NCBI GenBank assembly: GCA_003243865.1
Contig: QHBQ01000517.1
Span: 1-5,317, forward strand
Direction of reading: 5' to 3'
DNA: 5,317 nt
DNA from: Candidatus Chloroheliales bacterium
GTDB taxonomy: Bacteria; Chloroflexota; Chloroflexia; QHBQ01
Position numbers and translations under genes: made by a program. Of the stretch, positions 1 to 4,874 are shown one piece after another; position 1 is the first letter of the stretch, and each line of letters starts with the position of its first letter. The notes under the pieces are model-generated. The model saw only the letters and a program-made list of their open reading frames with translations. It was not told the origin of the DNA and did no database searches.

Positions 1-1268
1 ACCTTGAGGAAGTACCAGCCGCCAGCTACCCGGCTGCCCTGGTAGCTGGCGCTGCCACTGGCGCCGAAGCCGACGGGATAAACCGGCCCGTCACCTAGAG
101 CCAGGCCGAAATCGGGCGAAACCTGCTTACCCGTGCTGGTTGGGCAGCCTGCCCCCGGCGCGAGGCTGGGCAGAGCGAGCGGACGCTGGCGTAGCGTCGC
201 CCAGGTCTCGGGCGAGGCAGGCGACTGGTTGGTGCTGTCTGCGACCGGCGTAGCAGCGGGTGAGCGACCGTTCTGATAATCGGCCAGCCGCTGCGGGTCT
301 ACCCGCTCGATCGAGTCGGCCATCTTTAGCAGTTCGGCATCGCTCACGTTCTCAGGGGCGAAGATGCTGACCTGGGTTAGCGGGTACTGGGCATCCTGGT
401 TGGCGAAGTAGACGAAGGCGTAGCGGTCCTGGCTGGGGCCGAGGCGCACATCGTGATACAGCTCGATGATGCGGTCGGTGCGTCGGTAGCGGGCGGCCAG
501 TCGGTCGCTGTCGCTCATGTAACCGCCGGAGGCTTTGTAGTTGGGATCGCCTATTGCGGCGAGTGGGTTCGGCACGGTAACTGGCCGATTCAACTCATCC
601 CCCGCTCGTACTACTTCAACGCGGCTAAATACGTGCAGCCTCATGATCTGCTGGTCCTGGCCGGGTGTGTTCTTTTGGTATTCGATGTACCAGCCATAGC
701 GGGATAGTTCCTCAGTGACTGTGACCGTGCTGGTGCCGCTTATCGCGTAGCTCACCATAGGCATACTAATGTCGCCCAGTTTATACCCGCTTGGCAGAGC
801 GGTAGGCAGCCTGAAGTTGGGTTCGTTAGCCATAATCTGCGCGAAGTCGGCGAGGGTGTAGGTGTGAGGAACGGGATAGAGCGACCACGTTGGCGTGACA
901 TCGCTCTGCTGACTTGCTGGCGAAGTGGTCGCCTGTTGGGTGGAGTATGCATCTGGGCAGCCAACGGCGGATTCTTCTATAGGATAACCAATTACACACG
1001 GGGTTGGCGTGTTGGCTGGAACACTGCCAACCACCACGCCCGTTGCCAGGTTGCCCTTCAGACCGGCCGGGCCGAGCATTATAAACAGGAGCGCGGCAAT
1101 AGCAAGTGCGTCGAGGCCAACCAGCAGCGGGCGGAGGCGAAGGTGCGGCCAGAGGGCGCGATGCGGCTTCTGCTGCTCTACCTGCCCGCTGATGCGCGGC
1201 CAGATGTCGGTACGCGGTGCGGTGGCGGCGAGGTTGCGCAGTGAGTCCTTAATCTGTTCATCGTTCAT
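1..1268 (-). CDS. Putative membrane-anchored anti-sigma factor, partial (C-terminus off the left edge)
   Basis: This frame is open from the ATG at 1268-1266 to the window edge, giving 422 codons with no stop. Residues 1-46 form a short, charged cytoplasmic segment. Residues about 47-66 form one hydrophobic helix (LLVGLDALAIAALLFIMLG), so the rest is probably outside the membrane. A Pro/Thr/Ser-rich linker (about 84-130) precedes a globular region with LPSGYKL at 158-164 and a YAFVYFANQD stretch near 283-292. A second low-complexity linker (about 333-356) leads to a Gly/Pro-rich module with GDGPVYPVG at 392-400. Cysteines are C91, C104 and C375, all predicted extracytoplasmic; the cytoplasmic part has none, so the zinc-binding HxxxCxxC motif of ZAS anti-sigma factors is absent. 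The start is supported by AAGGAG at 1277-1282, 8 nt upstream, and by the 4-base overlap with the sigma gene. The anti-sigma role is inferred from this coupling and topology; the ligand is unknown. Confidence 0.72.
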   Translation of the reverse strand, partial: MNDEQIKDSLRNLAATAPRTDIWPRISGQVEQQKPHRALWPHLRLRPLLVGLDALAIAALLFIMLGPAGLKGNLATGVVVGSVPANTPTPCVIGYPIEESAVGCPDAYSTQQATTSPASQQSDVTPTWSLYPVPHTYTLADFAQIMANEPNFRLPTALPSGYKLGDISMPMVSYAISGTSTVTVTEELSRYGWYIEYQKNTPGQDQQIMRLHVFSRVEVVRAGDELNRPVTVPNPLAAIGDPNYKASGGYMSDSDRLAARYRRTDRIIELYHDVRLGPSQDRYAFVYFANQDAQYPLTQVSIFAPENVSDAELLKMADSIERVDPQRLADYQNGRSPAATPVADSTNQSPASPETWATLRQRPLALPSLAPGAGCPTSTGKQVSPDFGLALGDGPVYPVGFGASGSASYQGSRVAGGWYFLK

Positions 1269-1858
1269 TTTACAGTCTCCTTATCCAAGGTGAGCGGGCT
1301 GGCAGCGTATTCGTTCGCCAGCCAGGGGTAGCGTTCGCGGATGATGCGCTCAAGCGCCAGCTTGCCGTAGTGCAGCCGCGACTTGACCGTGCCGACGTTC
1401 GCGCCCGTAATGGTGGCAATCTCGTTTTCGCTGAAGCCGGAGTAATACTTCAGCACCAGCGCGGCGCGCTGCGCCTCCGGCAGTTGGGCCAAGGCCAGTT
1501 GCATCGTCGCGCTCTGCTCGTCGCGCACCGCCTCAGTGTGGGGGTCGGCAGACGAGGGTGTGTTGTCGTCGAGTGGTTGGGGTTGAGGCTTGCGCCGCTT
1601 CTTCAGCGCGGCGTTGCTCAGGATCTTGTACAGCCAGGGGCGAAAGGGGCGGCTGGGGTCATAGCGGCGAATATGCAGGTAGGCGTCGAGGAAAGCGTCC
1701 TGGGCGGCATCCTCCGCCGCGCCGCGCTCTCCGGTGATGAGGTAGGTGAAGCGCAACGCCTCGCTCTGGTAACGCCGCACAATCACGGCGTAAGCGGCGG
1801 TATCCCCGCTGCGGCACAATCTCAGCGCCTCGTCCTCATCCAGCCATTGATAGTTCAT
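1265..1858 (-). CDS. ECF (group 4) RNA polymerase sigma factor
   Basis: This is a 197-residue sigma-70 family protein of typical ECF length, with regions 2 and 4 only. Region 2 spans about residues 20-90: the YAVIVRRYQ helix, the acidic EDAAQDAFLDAY core-binding segment at 49-60, and FRPWLYKILSNAALKKRRK, which carries the -10 recognition helix. A polar linker (about 91-115) leads to region 4 at about 116-172, with LAQLPEAQRAALVLKYYSG and a helix-turn-helix (FSENEIATITGANVGTVKSR) that should contact the -35 element. It directs RNA polymerase to a small regulon and is probably held inactive by the coupled downstream protein. The ATG at 1858 is preceded by AGGGG, 7 nt away. The 3' end overlaps the next gene by ATGA (1265-1268). 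The general function is secure; the ECF subgroup and the inducing signal cannot be read from the sequence. Confidence 0.95.
   Translation of the reverse strand: MNYQWLDEDEALRLCRSGDTAAYAVIVRRYQSEALRFTYLITGERGAAEDAAQDAFLDAYLHIRRYDPSRPFRPWLYKILSNAALKKRRKPQPQPLDDNTPSSADPHTEAVRDEQSATMQLALAQLPEAQRAALVLKYYSGFSENEIATITGANVGTVKSRLHYGKLALERIIRERYPWLANEYAASPLTLDKETVK
1277..1282 (-). promoter_or_regulatory. Ribosome binding site for the anti-sigma gene, inside the sigma gene
   Basis: The minus strand reads AAGGAG 8 nt before the ATG at 1268. The site lies within the last codons of the sigma factor gene. The downstream cistron can therefore be read both by its own initiation and by re-initiation at the ATGA overlap, which would favour balanced amounts of the two proteins. 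Confidence 0.7.
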
Positions 1859-1869
1859 TGCCTTGCCCC

Positions 1870-1898
1870 TTGCCTGTGAGTATACTCTAACTTATACT
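1870..1898 (+). promoter_or_regulatory. Predicted promoter of the alpha/beta hydrolase gene
   Basis: TTGCCT (1870-1875) and TATACT (1893-1898) are separated by 17 bp, a fair match to a housekeeping sigma-70 promoter. A second TATACT lies 12 bp upstream at 1881-1886. Transcription would start near 1905 and leave a leader of about 87 nt. This argues against the more upstream in-frame ATG at 1863, which would lie before the transcript begins. The site overlaps the upstream region of the divergent sigma gene, so the two promoters may compete. Confidence 0.5.
1879..1884 (-). promoter_or_regulatory. Possible -10 element for the sigma/anti-sigma operon
   Basis: The minus strand reads TATACT about 20 bases upstream of the sigma factor ATG, and a second AT-rich candidate (TATAAG) lies about 12 bp further upstream. 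No convincing -35 hexamer is placed 16-18 bp upstream of either. The TATACT lies in the 10-bp perfect palindrome GAGTATACTC (1878-1887), so it reads as TATACT on both strands. The leader would be very short. If the operon is autoregulated, the true promoter may follow a different, ECF-type consensus. Confidence 0.3.
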
Positions 1899-1944
1899 AT
1901 CCAGCAGGGCGATAAAAAGTTCATCAGGCGCGGCGAACCCACCA

Positions 1945-1960
1945 GGGCGGGCCACCGCCC
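1945..1960. repeat. GC-rich hairpin in the hydrolase leader
   Basis: GGGCGG (1945-1950) and CCGCCC (1955-1960) form a 6-bp stem with a GCCA loop, followed by CCCCTACA. The stem followed by CCCCTACA resembles the palindromic element at 4162-4210. This suggests that both are degenerate members of one dispersed intergenic repeat family. It lies in the predicted 5' untranslated region of the hydrolase and may affect translation or simply be a repeat remnant. Confidence 0.4.
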
Positions 1961-1991
1961 CCCCTACAGCATATCTGCCAGAGAGATAACG

Positions 1992-2840
1992 ATGCCACCC
2001 ACCGACCAACCACTTTCAACTTTCAACTTTCAACTTTCAACTCCGCCGCAGCTCCTCTTCGTCCACGGCAGCGGTGGCAGCGCGGACTCGTGGTATTACC
2101 AGACGCGGGCATTGCGCGGCGCGGATGCACTGACCCTGCCGGGCCACGCCGTCGCGCTGGCCCGGCCGCCCTCACCGAGCAGTCCGCCGATCCCGGACCA
2201 GCTCTGCCCCAGCGTGGATTCCTGCGCCGATTACCTGGCCGATTATATAGTGGCGAAGGGTTATCCACCTCGCAGCGTCGTCACAGTCGGCCACTCGCTG
2301 GGCGGGGCGATTGCGATGCGCCACGCGCTGAAGTACCCAGAGCAGCTCACCGCGATTATCCTGGTTGGCAGCGGCGCGCGGCTGCGGGTGCGCCCCGAAC
2401 TGCTTGCCGCGCTGGAGCATGATTACCCCGCAGCGGTGGAGATGCTGATACAAGGTTACTTCGGCGCGGACGCCGACCCCGCGCTGGTCAAAGGCACCCG
2501 CCGCAAGCTGCTGCGCCTGCCCAACACGGTGACGCTCAACGACTTCCGCCTCTGCAACGAGTTCGACATGATGAACGAGGTGGAGAATATCACCCAGCCC
2601 ACCCTGCTCATCTTCGGCAGCAGCGACCCGTTCACCCCGCCCAAATACGGTGAATGGCTGAGAGAGCATCTGCCCCACGCTCGTCTGGCGATCGTTCCCA
2701 GCGAAGGGCATATGTTCCCGCTGACTCGTGCTACTGAGGTGAACCGGCTGATCCGCACTTTTATTCAGGGGCAGGAGGGGTTAGCTACAGCTTTGCCTAC
2801 AGCTCCAGCAGAATGGTGTGTGATGCATGCATCAACATGA
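1992..2840 (+). CDS. Alpha/beta hydrolase fold protein
   Basis: This is a 282-residue serine hydrolase of the alpha/beta fold. After strand LLFVHGSGGS (21-30), whose HGSGG forms the oxyanion-hole loop, comes the nucleophile elbow GHSLGG with Ser102. A helical cap region lies at about 133-195. LLIFGSSDPFTP supplies Asp212, and PSEGHMFP supplies His240, so the triad is complete. The substrate cannot be predicted; esterases, C-C bond hydrolases and haloperoxidase-like enzymes all share this layout. No signal peptide or membrane span is seen, so it is probably cytoplasmic. The start at 1992 was chosen over the in-frame ATG at 1863 because the extra 43 residues are not hydrolase-like and would begin upstream of the predicted promoter. 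Its Shine-Dalgarno (GAGAG, about 8 nt upstream) is weak. Residues 8-17 are encoded by a 7-bp tandem repeat. The last 20 or so residues run beyond the usual fold end and into the palindromic DNA downstream. Confidence 0.9.
   Translation: MPPTDQPLSTFNFQLSTPPQLLFVHGSGGSADSWYYQTRALRGADALTLPGHAVALARPPSPSSPPIPDQLCPSVDSCADYLADYIVAKGYPPRSVVTVGHSLGGAIAMRHALKYPEQLTAIILVGSGARLRVRPELLAALEHDYPAAVEMLIQGYFGADADPALVKGTRRKLLRLPNTVTLNDFRLCNEFDMMNEVENITQPTLLIFGSSDPFTPPKYGEWLREHLPHARLAIVPSEGHMFPLTRATEVNRLIRTFIQGQEGLATALPTAPAEWCVMHAST
2013..2042 (+). repeat. Heptanucleotide tandem repeat (CTTTCAA)x4 in the hydrolase start
   Basis: Four perfect consecutive copies of CTTTCAA occupy 2013-2040, followed by two further matching bases. 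They encode residues 8-17 of the hydrolase. No other ATG, GTG or TTG lies in frame between the ATG at 1992 and the first core strand, so translation must pass through the repeat. Seven is not a multiple of three, so gain or loss of one unit would shift the frame and abolish the enzyme. Confidence 0.9.
2821..2834. repeat. 14-bp perfect palindrome at the hydrolase 3' end
   Basis: TGATGCATGCATCA is its own reverse complement. It covers codons just before the TGA stop (2838-2840) and directly abuts the outer arm of the inverted repeat. It could be a protein-binding site or part of the repeat; nothing else in the sequence decides this. Confidence 0.5.
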
Positions 2841-2862
2841 GTCATCCCCAATTTAGGGCGGC

Positions 2863-2881
2863 AAAAAGCCCCCAGCGGGGG
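2863..2881 (-). terminator. Possible intrinsic terminator for the sulfurtransferase transcript
   Basis: Read on the minus strand, CCCCC-GCT-GGGGG (2881-2869) is followed by C and then TTTTT (2867-2863). A GC-only stem followed by a T-run is the pattern of a rho-independent terminator. The stem is only 5 bp and the site lies about 220 bp past the sulfurtransferase stop. The same bases form half of the 29-bp inverted repeat, so they could pair with the other arm instead. Confidence 0.4.
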
Positions 2882-2978
2882 TTGGGGGAGAAATGCTGCC
2901 CAGCCGCAATGCCACCCAGCCACGCAGCATAGAGCGCGCAGATGAGCATGACTGGTGCTTCGAGATTTCTCCCCCAAC

Positions 2979-3046
2979 CCCCGCTGGGGGCTTAGTTGGT
3001 TGCTGGTTCACCCCACTCGGGGCTTAGTTGGTTGCCGGTTCACCCC
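2979..3046. repeat. 32-bp tandem repeat, about two copies
   Basis: Two adjacent 32-bp units (2979-3010 and 3011-3042) are followed by the first bases of a third (3043-3050, CCCCGCTG). The core from GGGGCTTAGTTGG to GGTTCACCCC (28 bp, 2987-3014 and 3019-3046) differs at one position. The units differ mainly in the four bases after CCCC, GCTG versus ACTC. Each begins with a small CCCC-N4-GGGG hairpin. The right inner arm of the larger inverted repeat overlaps the first unit. Confidence 0.8.
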
Positions 3047-3099
3047 GCTGGTTAATTCGCTAGCAACAAACTTCGGGATGACTCGTGTTTTTGCATTGC

Positions 3100-3987
3100 T
3101 CAGGCGGCGGGCTTATCGGTGCTGCGCTCGATTGGTACGCCGACGCTGCTGCCCCACTCCGTCCAACTGCCATCGTAGTTACGCACATGAGGATAGCCGA
3201 GCAGGTAGGTCAGCACAAACCAGGTGTGGCTGCTACGCTCACCGATGCGGCAGTAGGCGACCACATCCTTGTCGGGCGTAATATCCATACCGCCATATAG
3301 CGTCTTCAACTCCTCAGCGGGCTTGAAGGTGCCGTCCTCGGCGGCTGCCTTCGCCCAGGGGATGTTCTTGGCGGTGGGGATGTGGCCCGCCCGCTGTGCC
3401 CCCTCTTGTGCGTAGCCGGTCATCGCCAGCATCTCGCCGCTGTACTCTTGCGGGCTGCGCACGTCAATCAGCCGTCGCTTGCCATCTTGCAGCCCCTTCA
3501 GCACCTCGTCGCGGAAGGCTCGCACGCTGACGTCGCGATCCTTCGCCTTGTACTTGGTGGGCGGATAGCTGACGTCGTTCTTGCTGAGGGGGCGGCTCTC
3601 GGCAATCCACTTCGCCCGCCCGCCGTCCATCACGCGGCAGTCCTTATGCCCGTAATACTTGAACAGCCAGAAGGTGTAGGTGGCGTACCAGTTGTTCTTG
3701 TCGCCGTAGAACACGACCGTGGTGTCATTGCTGATACCCTTGCTGCTCATCAGCTTCTCGAAGCCTTCCTTGTCCACGAAGTCGCGCATCAGCGGGTGCT
3801 GCTCCTCGGTATGCCAGTCCAGCTTGACCGCGCCGGGGATGTGGCCCTGCTCGTAGAGCAGCACGTCCTCGTCCGACTCGACGATGCGTATCTTGGGGTC
3901 GTCAAGATGCTCGGCCACCCACTCGGTGCTGACCAGCGCCTCTGGGTGAGCATATGCCTTAAACTTCTGTTCGCTGCTATCCGACAT
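3100..3987 (-). CDS. Thiosulfate sulfurtransferase (two-domain rhodanese, CysA/SseA type)
   Basis: This is a 295-residue protein with two rhodanese domains, the usual length for this family. It transfers sulfane sulfur from a donor such as thiosulfate to a thiophilic acceptor (cyanide in the classical assay) through a cysteine persulfide. The N-terminal domain (about 15-135) has [11 protein letters not shown] at 48-58 and the [20 protein letters not shown] stretch, with Asp96 where an active cysteine would sit, so it is the non-catalytic half. The C-terminal domain (about 150-287) has [21 protein letters not shown] and the active-site loop CRIGERS with Cys246. The CRIGERS loop and DKNNW resemble mycobacterial CysA-type enzymes and differ from the CG[ST]G loop of mercaptopyruvate sulfurtransferases. 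No signal peptide is seen, so it is probably cytoplasmic. AGGAGG (3996-4001) lies 8 nt before the ATG. No sulfate-transport or cysteine genes adjoin it, so its physiological acceptor is unknown. Confidence 0.95.
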   Translation of the reverse strand: MSDSSEQKFKAYAHPEALVSTEWVAEHLDDPKIRIVESDEDVLLYEQGHIPGAVKLDWHTEEQHPLMRDFVDKEGFEKLMSSKGISNDTTVVFYGDKNNWYATYTFWLFKYYGHKDCRVMDGGRAKWIAESRPLSKNDVSYPPTKYKAKDRDVSVRAFRDEVLKGLQDGKRRLIDVRSPQEYSGEMLAMTGYAQEGAQRAGHIPTAKNIPWAKAAAEDGTFKPAEELKTLYGGMDITPDKDVVAYCRIGERSSHTWFVLTYLLGYPHVRNYDGSWTEWGSSVGVPIERSTDKPAA

Positions 3988-3995
3988 TGTTGTTT

Positions 3996-4001
3996 CCTCC
4001 T
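3996..4001 (-). promoter_or_regulatory. Strong Shine-Dalgarno of the sulfurtransferase gene
   Basis: The minus strand reads AGGAGG, with an 8-nt spacer to the ATG at 3987. It fixes the start codon and is the best ribosome binding site in the window, which suggests efficient translation. Confidence 0.85.
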
Positions 4002-4091
4002 ATATTAGCATTTGGATGATGTTAAATATTGTGCTGCCAGGGCAGGGTGGCAAGTCGCTTAAGCTCAACTGCTGTAAATAGCTATACACCA

Positions 4092-4120
4092 AGTGTAACA
4101 TCTGTGCCGACTTTTGTCAA
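4092..4120 (-). promoter_or_regulatory. Sigma-70 type promoter of the sulfurtransferase gene
   Basis: On the minus strand a perfect TTGACA (4120-4115) and TACACT (4097-4092, 4 of 6 to TATAAT) are separated by exactly 17 bp. The predicted transcription start is near 4085, giving a leader of about 98 nt. The leader contains a short inverted repeat, TGCCA (4035-4039) with TGGCA (4048-4052), but no riboswitch class that I recognise. The match is good enough to suggest housekeeping expression rather than dependence on the ECF factor in this window. Confidence 0.7.
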
Positions 4121-4161
4121 ACGAAGCTGTTTTAATTCGGGGGTTGTTGCAGAGTGGGCAA

Positions 4162-4210
4162 GGGCGCAATGAATTTGCGCCCCTACATCAGTTTCGCGCT
4201 TGTAGGGGCG
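4162..4210. repeat. GC-rich palindromic intergenic repeat
   Basis: Two overlapping inverted repeats are present. GGGCGCAA (4162-4169) pairs with TTGCGCCC (4175-4182) around a 5-nt loop. CGCCCCTACA (4178-4187) pairs with TGTAGGGGCG (4201-4210) around a 13-nt loop. The two stems share bases and are mutually exclusive. The TGTAGGGGCG / CGCCCCTACA signature recalls dispersed palindromes found between genes in several bacterial groups; this is from memory and not a search. It is not followed by a T-run, so it is not an intrinsic terminator. Confidence 0.65.
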
Positions 4211-4293
4211 TGATGAATCGGGCCTTGGCGCCGACTTTGCAGCAGCCTTAGTTCTAATTCATAGGGCGCTGTATGGCGCGAAAGCGGCCGTAA

Positions 4294-4302
4294 TGCTATA
4301 CT
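4294..4302 (+). promoter_or_regulatory. Possible extended -10 promoter for the SRPBCC/ketosynthase operon
   Basis: TGCTATACT carries the TGN extension directly before a TATACT hexamer (4297-4302, 5 of 6 to TATAAT). The -35 position (around 4274-4279) is poor, which is tolerated by extended -10 promoters. The transcript would start near 4309, leaving about 42 nt before the start codon. Confidence 0.4.
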
Positions 4303-4338
4303 TGCGCAGCAAGCGATGTTCTCATTGCCTACCGCGCC

Positions 4339-4343
4339 AGGAG
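4339..4343 (+). promoter_or_regulatory. Ribosome binding site that supports a TTG start
   Basis: AGGAG lies 7 nt before TTG at 4351. The first in-frame ATG is 13 codons into the frame (4387) and would remove the first beta-strand of the fold (ENRITINAP). The TTG is therefore the preferred start. Confidence 0.7.
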
Positions 4344-4350
4344 CATCTGA

Positions 4351-4806
4351 TTGTATAGCGAAAACCGTATTACTATCAACGCGCCAATGCCGCTCATCTT
4401 CGCCGCTAGCGCCAACATCGAGGATTGGCCGCGCATCCTGCCGCACTACCGCTACGTCAGGCCCAGGCACTGGCCTGATGGTTGCGCCGTCTACGCAATG
4501 TCAGCCTGGCGCAACTTCTGGCCGGTCAACTGGACCAGCACCCAGGAAGTAATCCCACCCGACCAGCCGAGTGGTCCGCTGGTGCGCTACAAGCACGTAA
4601 AAGGCGTCACGCAGGGCATGGATGTGGAGTGGAGCTTCACCCCTACCAATGCGGGCATTCTGGTGCGCATCAGCCACGACTTCCACCCCGGCTGGCCGCT
4701 GCTTGGCGGCTGGCCTGCTCAGTTGGTGGTCGGCCGCCTCTTCGTCGAGAACATCGCGGACAAAACTCTGCATGGCATCAAGCGCTACGTCGAGCGAGGG
4801 AACTAA
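4351..4806 (+). CDS. SRPBCC (START-like) protein, polyketide cyclase/aromatase-like
   Basis: This is a 151-residue single-domain protein with the helix-grip fold of the SRPBCC superfamily. The first strand, ENRITINAP, is followed by IFAASANIEDWPRILPHYRYV, where the alanine-rich helix and the DWPRILPHY turn are typical of the polyketide-cyclase branch. Middle strands (RYKHVKGVTQGMDVEWSFTP, ILVRISHDF) line the pocket. The long C-terminal helix FVENIADKTLHGIKRYVE packs against it. Members bind hydrophobic ligands; some cyclise or aromatise ACP-bound poly-beta-ketone chains, others carry lipids or quinones. A ketosynthase gene begins 68 bp downstream on the same strand, favouring a role on an ACP-bound chain. 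The family has no universal catalytic residue to check, so the reaction is inferred. Initiation is at TTG, supported by AGGAG 7 nt upstream. Confidence 0.82.
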   Translation: MYSENRITINAPMPLIFAASANIEDWPRILPHYRYVRPRHWPDGCAVYAMSAWRNFWPVNWTSTQEVIPPDQPSGPLVRYKHVKGVTQGMDVEWSFTPTNAGILVRISHDFHPGWPLLGGWPAQLVVGRLFVENIADKTLHGIKRYVERGN

Positions 4807-4808
4807 CC

Positions 4809-4825
4809 CCTCCCCCTTGGGGAGG
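4809..4825. repeat. Intercistronic hairpin between the cyclase-like and ketosynthase genes
   Basis: CCTCCCC and GGGGAGG form a perfect 7-bp stem around a CTT loop, starting 3 bases after the SRPBCC stop. The following bases (TTGGGTGGGGGAG) are not a T-run, so it should not end transcription. It may stabilise the upstream message or be a further dispersed GC-rich repeat; TTGGG-plus-GGGGGAG resembles the arms of the 29-bp inverted repeat at 2882-2890. Confidence 0.55.
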
Positions 4826-4874
4826 TTGGGTGGGGGAGCAAGGCGAATACTCAGCGATTAGAAAAGGAACTGTA

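Larger units (their letters stand above)
2834..3089. repeat. Nested inverted-repeat element filling the convergent spacer
   Basis: The gene-free stretch 2841-3099 is mostly repeat. The inner arms at 2866-2894 and 2965-2993 are perfect 29-bp reverse complements separated by 70 bp. Imperfect outer arms at 2835-2854 and 3069-3088 match at 17 of 20 positions, including ATGAGTCATCCC against GGGATGACTCGT. The hydrolase stop codon lies in the left outer arm. In the 70-bp spacer ATGCTGC (2893-2899) can pair with GCAGCAT (2924-2930). There is no transposase and no reading frame of note. It may be a MITE-like non-autonomous element, a dispersed chromosomal repeat, or a structure separating convergent transcripts. 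Confidence 0.7.
4009..4350. other. Gene-free divergent spacer
   Basis: This 342-bp stretch lies between the sulfurtransferase and SRPBCC genes, which point away from each other. It holds the sulfurtransferase promoter and leader (left part), a palindromic repeat (4162-4210), a small hairpin CTTGC-GCA-GCAAG (4301-4313) and the likely promoter and ribosome binding site of the rightward genes. The left part (about 4060-4140) is more AT-rich than its surroundings, as expected for a promoter region. I see no tRNA or small-RNA gene, and the short frames in it have no coding character. Confidence 0.7.

Noticed and set aside
1370..1879. 169-codon open frame on the plus strand opposite the sigma factor gene
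   Set aside because: It is antisense to a clear ECF sigma factor and shows no recognisable domain or ribosome binding site.
1863..1991. N-terminal extension of the hydrolase from an ATG at 1863
   Set aside because: The 43 extra residues are not hydrolase-like, cross a palindromic repeat and begin upstream of the predicted promoter; the ATG at 1992 fits better.
2172..2711. 179-codon open frame on the minus strand opposite the hydrolase gene
   Set aside because: The plus strand encodes a complete catalytic triad in family order; the antisense frame is a result of high GC content.
2866..2993. Insertion sequence bounded by 29-bp inverted repeats
   Set aside because: Only 70 bp separate the arms, with no room for a transposase, and no target-site duplication is evident; a non-autonomous element remains possible.
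2979..3050. CRISPR-like direct repeats
   Set aside because: The units are directly adjacent with only four variable bases, there are about two copies, and no cas genes are visible.
3382..4008. 208-codon open frame on the plus strand opposite the sulfurtransferase gene
   Set aside because: It is antisense to a well-supported two-domain rhodanese and its translation is a Leu/Val/Ala/His-rich shadow without domain motifs.
4183..4470. 95-codon minus-strand frame in the spacer and across the SRPBCC start
   Set aside because: It overlaps the palindromic repeat and the well-supported SRPBCC gene and has no recognisable motif.
4809..4825. Intrinsic terminator after the SRPBCC gene
   Set aside because: The 7-bp stem is not followed by a T-run, and a same-strand gene with its own ribosome binding site follows closely.
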